A stretch of 6,754 nt of DNA from Candidatus Nomurabacteria bacterium (GCA_943357975.1 CALRGS010000033.1:1-6754); one strand, 5' to 3'. Shown: positions 1 through 5,414, counted from the first letter of the stretch. Numbers and translations are program-made. Notes: a model not told the origin generated them from the letters alone.

Positions 1-83
1 ATAGTTTTTGCTTTTGAGGGCGACTCAACAATAAGGAGTTTCATAGGATGCATTATTGATACCATACATTATATATATTGTGC
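1..83. other. AT-rich left-edge sequence, no supported gene
   Basis: This short AT-rich stretch lies between the window edge and the first repeat. A small inverted repeat, ttgag/ctcaa around a ggcga loop near positions 14-28, has no T-run on either side, so I do not call it a terminator. Plus-strand frame 1 is open from the edge through the repeat to a stop near 185. That could be the tail of a gene entering from the left, but no family is recognisable and an open frame of this length is not convincing by itself. I see no RNA gene or clear promoter. Confidence 0.4.
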
Positions 84-163
84 AACCTCACCTCGAAGTC
101 CTCACCCGGAAGTCCTCACCCGGTTCGCTTCGCGAACCACCCTCTCCACTATCGTGGAGAGGG
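84..163 (+). repeat. Left REP-like double-hairpin repeat of the DUF559 cassette
   Basis: The repeat begins with aacctca (84-90) and contains two tandem copies of the 14-mer gaagtcctcacccg (95-108 and 109-122). Hairpin 1 is ggttcgc/gcgaacc around a ttc loop (122-138). After a single A comes hairpin 2, ccctctccac/gtggagaggg around a tatc loop (140-163). The unit overlaps the 3' end of the DUF559 coding region, which reads through both hairpins on the minus strand and stops at 102-104. The mate in opposite orientation is at 492-559. Confidence 0.85.
95..122 (+). repeat. Perfect 14-bp tandem duplication within the left repeat
   Basis: The unit gaagtcctcacccg occurs twice head to tail (95-108 and 109-122) with no mismatch. 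The right-hand inverted repeat has only one copy (inverted, 534-546, 13 of 14 bases), so the left end has duplicated the unit. The DUF559 stop codon lies in the outer copy, so this duplication helps set where the protein ends. Confidence 0.9.
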
Positions 164-476
164 TCTCGGTACTCCAGATTTCTTGATTACTAATTCTTAT
201 AACTGTAATATTTTTACTTCTAAAAAACTGATCCCTAATTTTATCATATTCAAGCGCCTTAGATTTAAAATGTTGTAAGCCATCAAGCTCAATAACCAGT
301 TTTGTTTTATGACAGTAAAAATCAGCAATATAAGCACCAACACTTACTTGGCGACGCCATTTCAAACCGGTTCTACTTTTTCGAAGCTCTTGCCATAACA
401 AATCCTCCTCGGTGGTTTGATTTTTGCGAAGATTTCTTCTTTTTTTTAAATTGTTTTTATTATTTATTAAAACCAT
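102..476 (-). CDS. DUF559 / Vsr-like endonuclease-fold protein
   Basis: A 124-aa protein of the DUF559 family, which belongs to the very-short-patch-repair (Vsr) endonuclease-like group. Family landmarks in order: an N-terminal basic segment with RKNQTTEEDLLW (17-28), WRRQ (40-43), YIADFYC (49-55), LVIELDGLQH (60-69), YDKIRDQFF (77-85) and VIRISNQEI (92-100). D52, E63, D65 and H69 are the likely nuclease-site residues by family analogy; activity is not shown. Length is normal for the family. The start is the ATG at 474-476; the nearest purine-rich sequence, ggagaggg in the flanking hairpin, lies about 15 nt upstream, too far for a normal Shine-Dalgarno. Residues 105-124, from TLSTIVERVV onward, are encoded by the left REP-like repeat. 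The gene follows dprA with an 81-nt gap on the same strand. Its biological role is unknown; the symmetric repeats suggest it may act on or spread them. Confidence 0.85.
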   Translation of the reverse strand: MVLINNKNNLKKRRNLRKNQTTEEDLLWQELRKSRTGLKWRRQVSVGAYIADFYCHKTKLVIELDGLQHFKSKALEYDKIRDQFFRSKNITVIRISNQEIWSTETLSTIVERVVREANRVRTSG

Positions 477-491
477 AGTGATAAATTTGAT

Positions 492-559
492 CCCTCTCCA
501 CGATAGTGGAGAGGGTGGCTTCCGCCAGGAAGTCGGGTGAGGACTTGCTAAATGAGGTT
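492..559 (-). repeat. Right REP-like double-hairpin repeat of the DUF559 cassette
   Basis: This is the inverted mate of 84-163. Hairpin 2 (492-515, arms ccctctccac/gtggagaggg) is identical to the left copy, including loop orientation when read on the minus strand. Hairpin 1 (about 517-533) has a different sequence but still folds: gacttcc/ggaagcc on the minus strand, with one mismatch and a tggc loop. Next come the inverted 13-mer (534-546) and the inverted aacctca (553-559), which overlaps the dprA stop codon. It lies between dprA and the DUF559 start on their common strand. Neither side of hairpin 2 has a T-run, so it is not an intrinsic terminator. Confidence 0.85.
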
Positions 560-1424
560 ACCCGCGCCGGAGCTCACCACCCATATCCTTAATAATTCCT
601 TTGATTTCCATTTGTGAAATTAAAATATTCGCCTGGGTTGTACTGAACCCACTTGCACGAATAAGGTCTCCACGACGCATGGGGGATCCTAAAAGTTTGA
701 GGATGCTTTGTTCGTCTGATGACGCCTGTGGAAATAGATCAAGTGGCGGTTGTTTAGTTACCTGAAATCCTAGCGCATCGAGGAGTTCTTCTGGATTGGT
801 GATCGGTGTAGCACCCATACGAATAAGCTCATTGGGGCCCTCTGAATTTCTTGAGAAAATACTTCCAGGAACTGCGAGTACGTCGCGATTATATTCGGTT
901 GCGAATTTAGTAGTGATACGACTGCCTGATTTATGAGTAGCCTCAATAATAAGTGTTGCTCGTGAAATACCTGCAAGGAGTCTGTTGCGTGCAGGAAATA
1001 GCCAATCATTTGTTTTTTGATTATTTTCAAATTCACTGAGTAAGCATCCATTCGTATGCAGAATCTTTTCAGCAAGTTTTCTATTTGCACGAGGATAAAT
1101 AATTGATTCATCGAGGCCAGATCCAGGAAATGCTATCGTAGTAAGTCCTACTTCGATAGCCGCTTCGTGTGCAATGGTATCTATACCAAGCGCAAGCCCT
1201 GACACAATGACTACAGGATAACCCCTGAGTCCCTTGATGAACATCTCGCAAGCTTCTTTGCCATAAGGGCTATAATCTCGAGCACCGACGACAGTTAAAA
1301 ATACGAGATGCTTATCGGCAGGAAATGTGCCACGAATAAACAACCTCTTGGGTAATCGAGGCAAACTCTGAAAATAGTCTTGGATGATAGCTGGGTCTAA
1401 GTTGTATATAGGATGGTCATGCAT
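558..1424 (-). CDS. dprA: DNA-processing protein DprA (Smf)
   Basis: A 288-aa DprA. The family loads RecA on incoming single-stranded DNA during natural transformation and works in the cytoplasm. The Rossmann-like DprA fold is complete: VVGARDYSPYG (45-55), IVSGLALGID (73-82), AFPGSGLD (98-105), FPARNRLLAGIS (143-154), EATHKSGSRITT (161-172) and VPGS (185-188). A C-terminal winged-helix domain follows (about 233-288, with MRRGDLIRASGF at 249-260). The usual N-terminal SAM-like domain is reduced to about 35 residues. The ATG at 1424 has no Shine-Dalgarno and begins 2 nt after the stop of the upstream PemK/MazF-like gene, so coupled translation is likely. The stop codon overlaps the outer end of the DUF559 cassette repeat; the last residues (ELRRG) could have been altered by that junction, though the winged helix looks complete. 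DprA fits the known reliance of CPR bacteria on DNA uptake. Confidence 0.95.
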   Translation of the reverse strand: MHDHPIYNLDPAIIQDYFQSLPRLPKRLFIRGTFPADKHLVFLTVVGARDYSPYGKEACEMFIKGLRGYPVVIVSGLALGIDTIAHEAAIEVGLTTIAFPGSGLDESIIYPRANRKLAEKILHTNGCLLSEFENNQKTNDWLFPARNRLLAGISRATLIIEATHKSGSRITTKFATEYNRDVLAVPGSIFSRNSEGPNELIRMGATPITNPEELLDALGFQVTKQPPLDLFPQASSDEQSILKLLGSPMRRGDLIRASGFSTTQANILISQMEIKGIIKDMGGELRRG

Positions 1425-1426
1425 AA

Positions 1427-1930
1427 TTATGGGAGTATTGTATTATTTTCTGTCTCAGGTATACTGTCCTTACTAATGCCTTCGGGCCCCGAGAAAGCCT
1501 CACCTCCTGGTGAGGCTTTCGACATTTTAGTAGTATTTGTAGGAGAAAAATATTCTTGTAATTTTTGAGCAACTAATAAAAATTGAACTTCTGGAATCCA
1601 TGATACCTGTCGCAGTAGTCGTTTCGGACTAACTACTCGAATTTGTGACAATATTACAGAAGACCTATGAAAGCTCTCGTCCTCTACAATCACATGATGC
1701 CTATCTTCTTTAAGAGAGCTCGTAACGGGTATGACAAAAACCATTTTCTGATTAATGAACTTATAAACAAGCACAGGTCGTTCGAAATTTTCATTTTTCC
1801 CGTCTTGTTCAGATCCAATATTGACACCCAAAGAACACCACCACATCTGCCGTGGTTTTACGTGGAAATTTATAGGTCGCTCCTGTATTTGTTTCTTTAA
1901 CTTGTTCCAAGTATCAAAATCCTTATTCAT
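1427..1930 (-). CDS. PemK/MazF-family toxin-like protein with palindrome-encoded tail
   Basis: A 167-aa protein of the PemK/MazF family, whose characterised members are ribosome-independent mRNA endonucleases neutralised by an adjacent antitoxin. Seen here: N-terminal helix MNKDFDTWNKLKKQI (1-15), WWCSLGVNIGSEQDG (30-44), FERPVLV (49-55), VIPVTSS (66-72), SSVILSQIRVVSPKRLL (90-106). R51 and T70 match the positions of the MazF catalytic Arg and Thr by family analogy. The ATG at 1930 is preferred because its N-terminus matches relatives I recall and AGGAGGT directly abuts it; an in-frame TTG at 1948 adds six residues and lacks an upstream RBS. No antitoxin ORF is beside it: dprA is downstream and the serS promoter region upstream. 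Residues 137-167 form a low-complexity tail read through a perfect 12-bp palindrome. A regulatory or non-toxic role is possible. Confidence 0.8.
   Translation of the reverse strand: MNKDFDTWNKLKKQIQERPINFHVKPRQMWWCSLGVNIGSEQDGKNENFERPVLVYKFINQKMVFVIPVTSSLKEDRHHVIVEDESFHRSSVILSQIRVVSPKRLLRQVSWIPEVQFLLVAQKLQEYFSPTNTTKMSKASPGGEAFSGPEGISKDSIPETENNTILP
1493..1520. repeat. Perfect 12-bp-stem palindrome inside the PemK/MazF-like gene
   Basis: The arms gaaagcctcacc and ggtgaggctttc surround a 4-nt loop. The hairpin lies in the 3' coding region and is translated on the minus strand as the SKASPGGEAFS part of the tail. Its core arms GCCTCA/TGAGGC and flanking A/T runs match the dus-downstream terminator at 5396-5424. 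No continuous T-run follows on either strand (tttcgaca on plus, tttctcgg on minus), so efficient intrinsic termination is doubtful. A smaller gcc-ttcg-ggc fold lies next to it at about 1478-1487. Confidence 0.8.
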
Positions 1931-1937
1931 ACCTCCT
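1931..1937 (-). promoter_or_regulatory. Strong Shine-Dalgarno abutting the PemK/MazF-like ATG
   Basis: On the minus strand AGGAGGT directly precedes the ATG at 1930, leaving 1 nt between AGGAGG and the start. That is tighter than the usual 5-9 nt. It is the only strong anti-SD match I see next to a start codon in this window, where most genes lack one. It supports 1930 over the in-frame TTG at 1948, although the short spacing could lower initiation. Confidence 0.6.
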
Positions 1938-2042
1938 AATCCTATCAAACCGAGATAAAATCCATATCAATTTTTTCTCAAGAAATCTTTATCTCAACTC
2001 GTACGTGCATAATTAAGGCTTTTTTGTTATAGTAAACCCATT
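1938..2042. other. Divergent intergenic region between PemK/MazF-like gene and serS
   Basis: About 110 bp separate two divergently transcribed units, so both promoters should lie here. The serS side has a clear extended -10 (2025-2033). On the minus strand a TTGAGA (complement of 1976-1981) lies upstream of an AT-rich ttttatct stretch near 1951-1958 and may be the promoter of the PemK/MazF-dprA unit, but its -10 is poor. I see no antitoxin ORF, riboswitch fold or operator palindrome. Confidence 0.45.
2025..2033 (+). promoter_or_regulatory. Extended -10 promoter of serS, probably leaderless
   Basis: TGtTATAGT matches the extended -10 pattern TGnTATAAT at eight of the nine positions. Nine bases separate it from the serS ATG at 2043, so transcription would begin only a few bases before the start codon. 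There is no Shine-Dalgarno and no good -35, as expected for an extended -10 driving a leaderless mRNA. The dnaX promoter has the same geometry. Confidence 0.6.
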
Positions 2043-3314
2043 ATGTTAGACATTAAATTCATTCGGGAAAATCCGGATCTTATTAAAGAGGCCGCGCGTA
2101 AAAAGAAGGTGGTGGTGGATATTGATGAATTGCTCAAGCAAGATGCCCTTCGCCTTGAAAAGCTTTCTCTCGTAGAGAGTCTTCGTGCTGAACAAAACGC
2201 CGTGTCTGATAAAATTCCAAGTGCAAGTCCTGAGGAAAAACAGGAGCTTATTGGAAAAATGACCCTCCTAAAAGAAGATTTGAAAAAGCACGAGGAATCT
2301 CTAAAGGAGATTATGACCACCTGGCAAACATTAATGCTTGCAGTACCCAATGTTCCTGATATTTCTGTGCCAGAAGGTGACGATGATACTGGAAACATGG
2401 AGGTGCGTGACTGGGGAGAAAAACCAACCTATACTTTCCAAGTGAAAGACCATATTGAGCTTTGTGAGATGCACGACCTTGCTGATTTTGAACGTGGAGC
2501 AAAAGTTGCAGGATTCCGTGGATATTTCTTGAAGAACGAAGCCGTGCTCATTGAGATGGCACTTTGGCAACTATTTAATGAAAAGCTTGTAGCTAAAGGA
2601 TTTACTCCCATGATTGTTCCATCCCTTGTTTCTAAAAAAACATTAGTGGGAACGGGCTATCTCCCAGGAGGAGAAGATGATCTCTATCGGACTCAAGATG
2701 ATGAATACCTCGCAGGAACCGGGGAAGTTGCGACGATGTCATACTATAGTGACGAAATTCTAGAGATGTCACAGCTACCTATTAAAATCTCAGCATTTAG
2801 TCCTTGTTTCCGCCGTGAAGCAGGGTCTCACAGTAAGGATACTAAAGGACTCATTCGAGTACACGAATTTTTCAAACTAGAACAAGTAGTACTCTGTGAA
2901 GCATCTCACACAACATCCGTTGAACTCCATGAGCAAATTACTGCAAACGTAGAAGAGGTGCTCCAGCTCCTGGAACTTCCTTATCATGTGGTAGTTAATT
3001 GTGGAGGTGACCTCGGGCAAGGCCAAGTAAAAAAATATGACATTGAGGTGTGGATGCCGTCACAAAATTCTTATCGAGAAACTCACTCAGCATCATACTT
3101 CCATGACTATCAAACACGCCGATTAAATATTCGCTATCGTGATACCGAAGGGAAGTTACGATTTGTACACTCATTGAATAATACTGCGGTTGCAACACCA
3201 CGAATTATTGCGTGTATCCTTGAAAATAATCAACAAGCAGACGGTTCGATAAAGGTCCCAGAGGTTCTTCAAAAATATGTCGGAAAAGAATTCATCAACA
3301 ATAAAACTCGATAA
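2043..3314 (+). CDS. serS: Seryl-tRNA synthetase
   Basis: A 423-aa cytoplasmic class II aminoacyl-tRNA synthetase that charges tRNA-Ser, and tRNA-Sec where present, with serine. The N-terminus begins MLDIKFIRENPD and forms the long antiparallel coiled-coil arm (about 30-95) that contacts the tRNA extra arm. Catalytic landmarks: KGFTPMIVPSLV (185-196, motif 1), TGEV (226-229, in place of the usual TAEV serine loop), FRREAGSHSKDT (256-267) with RVHEFFKLEQ (272-281) (motif 2), DIEVWMPSQNSYRE (333-346) and motif 3 NNTAVATPRIIACILEN (379-395) with R387. Motif 3 differs from the E. coli NGSGLAVGR form but resembles variants I associate with CPR. Length is normal. The start lacks a Shine-Dalgarno and sits close to an extended -10. 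The 3' end overlaps the ftsQ-like gene by 38 nt. Confidence 0.97.
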   Translation: MLDIKFIRENPDLIKEAARKKKVVVDIDELLKQDALRLEKLSLVESLRAEQNAVSDKIPSASPEEKQELIGKMTLLKEDLKKHEESLKEIMTTWQTLMLAVPNVPDISVPEGDDDTGNMEVRDWGEKPTYTFQVKDHIELCEMHDLADFERGAKVAGFRGYFLKNEAVLIEMALWQLFNEKLVAKGFTPMIVPSLVSKKTLVGTGYLPGGEDDLYRTQDDEYLAGTGEVATMSYYSDEILEMSQLPIKISAFSPCFRREAGSHSKDTKGLIRVHEFFKLEQVVLCEASHTTSVELHEQITANVEEVLQLLELPYHVVVNCGGDLGQGQVKKYDIEVWMPSQNSYRETHSASYFHDYQTRRLNIRYRDTEGKLRFVHSLNNTAVATPRIIACILENNQQADGSIKVPEVLQKYVGKEFINNKTR

Positions 3315-4185
3315 GAATTCAGAATTGCGCCGTTCACGACGCACGAAGTTATTTTTTGTGTGCCTACTTTTGGTGCTCCTGATCCTAGGAGGTATTGTTG
3401 GATTTTTGAGAAAAAAAGAATTTCAAATATCCAAAATAACTATCATCGGTACCCAGTCACTTGATGCTGATAGTATCCTTAAGACGGCTCAGGACTACTT
3501 GAACGGTCACTACGCTATTATCATTCCAAAAACAAATACGCTCTTGTTATCTAAGCCAGAATTGGTACGGTATATCCTTGAACAAATTCCAAGTATTGAA
3601 AAATCCACGGTTACTTTCAAGGAAAAAAATAGTATCGAAATTTCTGTGACTGAGAAGAAGCCCTCGTACGTGTGGTGTGGCACTTCCTGTTATTTTCTGG
3701 ACGATACTGGAATGATTTATGAACCATCTCCACAATTTACCCAAGGAGTATTTATTACCTTCACTGGAGGCACTGTCGATGAAAATCCGATCAAGAGTCA
3801 TATTATTTCCGAGAAAGAGTTTAGTGGTACATTAAAAATTCTTGCGGCACTAGATCAACTTGCTATACATGTAGTAGGTGTAAATTTTGAGAATGACACC
3901 ACGGTTGTTCATATTGATAGTATGAGAGGAACAGTCCTTGGGCCTAAAACTCAACTAGTCCTTACCAAGGATGAAGCCAGCCAAAACGTTTTTAACACCC
4001 TCAGCCTCCTGATGAATGATAAGGTCTTCACTGGAATACTTGCAACAAAAGGAAACTTGTTGCAGTATATTGACATTCGTTTTCCTGATAAGATCTATTA
4101 CAAATTCGATACCCCGGCAGCTCAAGTAACCACTGCACCAGTAACCCCACCGGCACATGCACAACTTTTGGACAAAACTCAATAA
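3277..4185 (+). CDS. ftsQ: FtsQ/DivIB-like cell-division protein
   Basis: A 302-aa bitopic membrane protein resembling FtsQ/DivIB, which links FtsB/FtsL and the septal synthase at the division site. The cytoplasmic N-terminus is basic (RRSRRTK, 18-24). One transmembrane helix follows (about 25-44, LFFVCLLLVLLILGGIVGFL). A POTRA-type domain (about 49-128) has the family rhythm ISKITIIGTQSL (51-62), IPSIEKSTVTFK (104-115) and IEISVTEKKPSYVW (120-133). CGTSCYFLDDTGMIYE (134-149) carries a Cys pair that I recall from other CPR FtsQ-like proteins. The C-terminus ends in a Pro/Thr/Ala-rich tail (about 279-297). The ATG lies inside serS with 38 nt overlap and no strong Shine-Dalgarno, which points to coupled translation; the end overlaps dus by 29 nt. 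Low sequence conservation is normal here, so the call rests on topology and POTRA pattern. Confidence 0.8.
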   Translation: MSEKNSSTIKLDKNSELRRSRRTKLFFVCLLLVLLILGGIVGFLRKKEFQISKITIIGTQSLDADSILKTAQDYLNGHYAIIIPKTNTLLLSKPELVRYILEQIPSIEKSTVTFKEKNSIEISVTEKKPSYVWCGTSCYFLDDTGMIYEPSPQFTQGVFITFTGGTVDENPIKSHIISEKEFSGTLKILAALDQLAIHVVGVNFENDTTVVHIDSMRGTVLGPKTQLVLTKDEASQNVFNTLSLLMNDKVFTGILATKGNLLQYIDIRFPDKIYYKFDTPAAQVTTAPVTPPAHAQLLDKTQ

Positions 4186-5308
4186 GCCATTCTTTGCCTT
4201 GGCTCCCATGGCAGATGTTACTGATCCGGCATTTCGTCGGATTATTGCCAGCTACGGAAAACCTGATGTTACCTGGACTGAGTTTGTTTCCGCTGATGGA
4301 CTCGCACATCCTACGGGCCGTGAAAATTTGATCAAGGATTTGGCTTTTACTGATGCTGAGCGACCTATTGTTGCACAGTTATTTTCAAGTAACCCAGTTA
4401 ATATGAAAAATGCAGCAAAGCTTTGTGCAGAACTTGGATTTGATGGAGTTGATATTAATATGGGATGTCCTGACAGAACGATTGAAAAACAGGGCTGTGG
4501 ATCTGCGATGATTAAAACTCCTGATAAGGCCTTGGAGATTATTCAGGCTGCACGTCAAGGAATTACAGAGTCTGGAAAAGAAATCCCTGTATCTGTAAAA
4601 ACTCGAGTGGGGTATAACAAGGAAGATATTGATGGATGGATTGCATTCCTCCTGAAGCAAAACTTGGCAGCACTTACGGTGCATGCACGTACTCGTAAAG
4701 ACATGTCACAGGTCCCTGCAAATTGGGACTACATTTCGCGTGTAGTAAAACTACGTGATGAACTAGCACCAGATACTATTATTATAGGAAATGGGGACGT
4801 AGTTGATATGGCCGATGGACTTGAAAAAGCAAAACAAACGGGTGCTGATGGATTAATGATTGGTCGTGCCTGTTTTGGTAATCCTTGGATTTTTTCCTCT
4901 TCGCCTCACATCAAAACTCCCCCGGCCTTCGGCCACCCCCTCTTGGCAAGAGGTGGTACCTTACGGAACCTTTGGTGCAAAATTCTAAAATTTGCTGGCG
5001 TGGTTTCCCCCTCTTGCCAAGAGGGGGCTAGGGGGAGTTTGGAAGAAGATGATTATTCAACCAAAGAGCGTTACTGGCTGCACAATAAACCAGATGTACC
5101 GCTTGAACAAAAACTTCGCGTGATGGTAGAACATTCACAACTCTTTTGTGAGCTCTTGCCTCATAAGAACTTTGCGACTATGAAGAAACATTATAAGGCC
5201 TATTGCCATGGTTTTCCTGGCGCCAAGGAACTTCGTATGAAATTGATGGATGCGCCGGATGTTGCAACTGTTTCTGATATCGTTGACGAGTTCTTGAAAA
5301 AGGAGTAG
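4157..5308 (+). CDS. dus: tRNA-dihydrouridine synthase with in-frame palindromic insertion
   Basis: A 383-aa flavoenzyme that reduces uridines in tRNA to dihydrouridine using FMN and NAD(P)H. The TIM barrel (about 1-247) shows LAPMADVTDPAFRRI (15-29), QLFSSNP (74-80), the catalytic-cysteine motif DINMGCPDRTI (99-109, C104), SVKTRVGY (146-153), LTVHARTR (173-180), IIIGNGDV (208-215) and GADGLMIGRACFGNPW (229-244). The helical tRNA-binding domain resumes at about 314 with PLEQKLRVMVEHSQLF, then HKNFATMKKHYKAY (336-349). Residues 253-295 between the domains are encoded by an inverted-repeat element and match no part of the family. The protein is therefore about 50 residues longer than the usual 320-340. 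The frame is intact, so it is probably functional. The ATG overlaps ftsQ by 29 nt. The subfamily (DusB-like or another) cannot be settled here. Confidence 0.93.
   Translation: MHNFWTKLNKPFFALAPMADVTDPAFRRIIASYGKPDVTWTEFVSADGLAHPTGRENLIKDLAFTDAERPIVAQLFSSNPVNMKNAAKLCAELGFDGVDINMGCPDRTIEKQGCGSAMIKTPDKALEIIQAARQGITESGKEIPVSVKTRVGYNKEDIDGWIAFLLKQNLAALTVHARTRKDMSQVPANWDYISRVVKLRDELAPDTIIIGNGDVVDMADGLEKAKQTGADGLMIGRACFGNPWIFSSSPHIKTPPAFGHPLLARGGTLRNLWCKILKFAGVVSPSCQEGARGSLEEDDYSTKERYWLHNKPDVPLEQKLRVMVEHSQLFCELLPHKNFATMKKHYKAYCHGFPGAKELRMKLMDAPDVATVSDIVDEFLKKE
4914..5040 (+). repeat. Palindromic REP-like element inserted in frame within dus
   Basis: The element is framed by a perfect 10-bp terminal inverted repeat (aaactccccc at 4914-4923 against gggggagttt at 5031-5040). 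Inside it lies an 18-bp perfect inverted repeat (4936-4953 against 5010-5027), and each of those arms is itself a hairpin (ccccctctt/aagaggggg type). A further ggcc-ttc-ggcc hairpin is at 4924-4934. The central 50-odd bases (4955-5006) carry no recognisable gene. It encodes Dus residues 253-295 without a stop or frameshift and falls exactly between the two Dus domains. The order of parts (C-rich end, ttc-loop hairpin, an A, then a CCCTCT...AGAGG hairpin) parallels the repeats around the DUF559 gene. I see no clear target-site duplication. Confidence 0.8.
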
Positions 5309-5324
5309 TGTAAAAAGAAAAACC
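5283..5324 (+). repeat. Direct repeat copy 1: dus 3' end
   Basis: This segment covers the last Dus codons (DEFLKKE and the TAG stop) and the A-rich sequence after it. It matches 5426-5467 at about 35 of 42 positions without gaps. It starts with TTGACG and has TAGTGT 17 nt later, so it could act as a weak promoter, but it is mainly coding. An ATG at 5325 follows it directly. Confidence 0.75.
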
Positions 5325-5414
5325 ATGGAACCAATAGAAGAAGTAACCGAAGAAATCCCCTCACTCACAGAGTGCAAGGAATTTTACGAAAGCGGAAAAA
5401 GCCTCATAGAATGA
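5325..5414 (+). CDS. Possible 29-codon acidic small ORF after dus
   Basis: An ATG 16 nt after the dus stop opens a 29-residue frame, MEPIEEVTEEIPS (1-13), TECKEFYESGKSLIE (15-29), whose TGA lies inside the terminator hairpin. Many acidic residues, one cysteine and no membrane segment are visible. There is no clear Shine-Dalgarno; the upstream sequence is A-rich. It may be a real small protein, the remnant of a longer gene cut by the duplication around it, or chance. I recognise no family. A stop codon inside a terminator stem would couple translation and termination if the ORF is used. Confidence 0.3.
   Translation: MEPIEEVTEEIPSLTECKEFYESGKSLIE

Larger units (their letters stand above)
84..559 (-). 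mobile_element. DUF559 nuclease cassette bracketed by inverted REP-like hairpin pairs
   Basis: A single nuclease gene sits between two inverted copies of a structured repeat. Reading inward from each end, both copies show aacctca, a 5-6 nt spacer, a shared 13-mer aagtcctcacccg, a variable hairpin of about 16-17 nt, and a perfectly conserved 25-nt block (139-163 against 492-516) that folds into a 10-bp stem with a 4-nt loop. The right end meets the dprA stop codon: the TAA at 558-560 overlaps the terminal aacctca. That is what an insertion immediately after dprA, or a cassette carried with it, would look like. No transposase, integrase or clear target-site duplication is visible. Mobility is inferred from the symmetric layout and from my recollection that DUF559 genes often lie beside such repeats. 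A passive structured flank is the alternative. Confidence 0.55.

Noticed and set aside
1..185. Plus-strand open frame from the window edge through the left repeat
   Set aside because: There is no start, no recognisable family, and the second half is repeat sequence opposite the DUF559 gene. A frame this short can stay open by chance.
492..515. Right hairpin 2 as the dprA terminator
   Set aside because: On the minus strand the stem is followed by atcaaattt with no T-tract, and an identical stem lies inside the DUF559 coding region.
84..559. CRISPR-like array or attachment site
   Set aside because: There are only two inverted copies plus one short tandem, no regular spacers, no cas genes, no integrase and no tRNA gene.
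1493..1520. Hairpin as an intrinsic terminator for the PemK/MazF-dprA unit or for plus-strand transcription
   Set aside because: It has a strong stem but no continuous T-run on either strand, and it lies inside coding sequence. Kept as a palindrome only.
1667..1900. Plus-strand 77-codon frame opposite the PemK/MazF-like gene, considered as an antisense antitoxin
   Set aside because: It fully overlaps well-conserved MazF-family coding sequence in the other direction and shows no antitoxin-like motif or RBS.
5135..5377. Minus-strand 80-codon frame across the dus 3' end
   Set aside because: It is antisense to conserved Dus residues and has no family features, so it is taken as a shadow frame.
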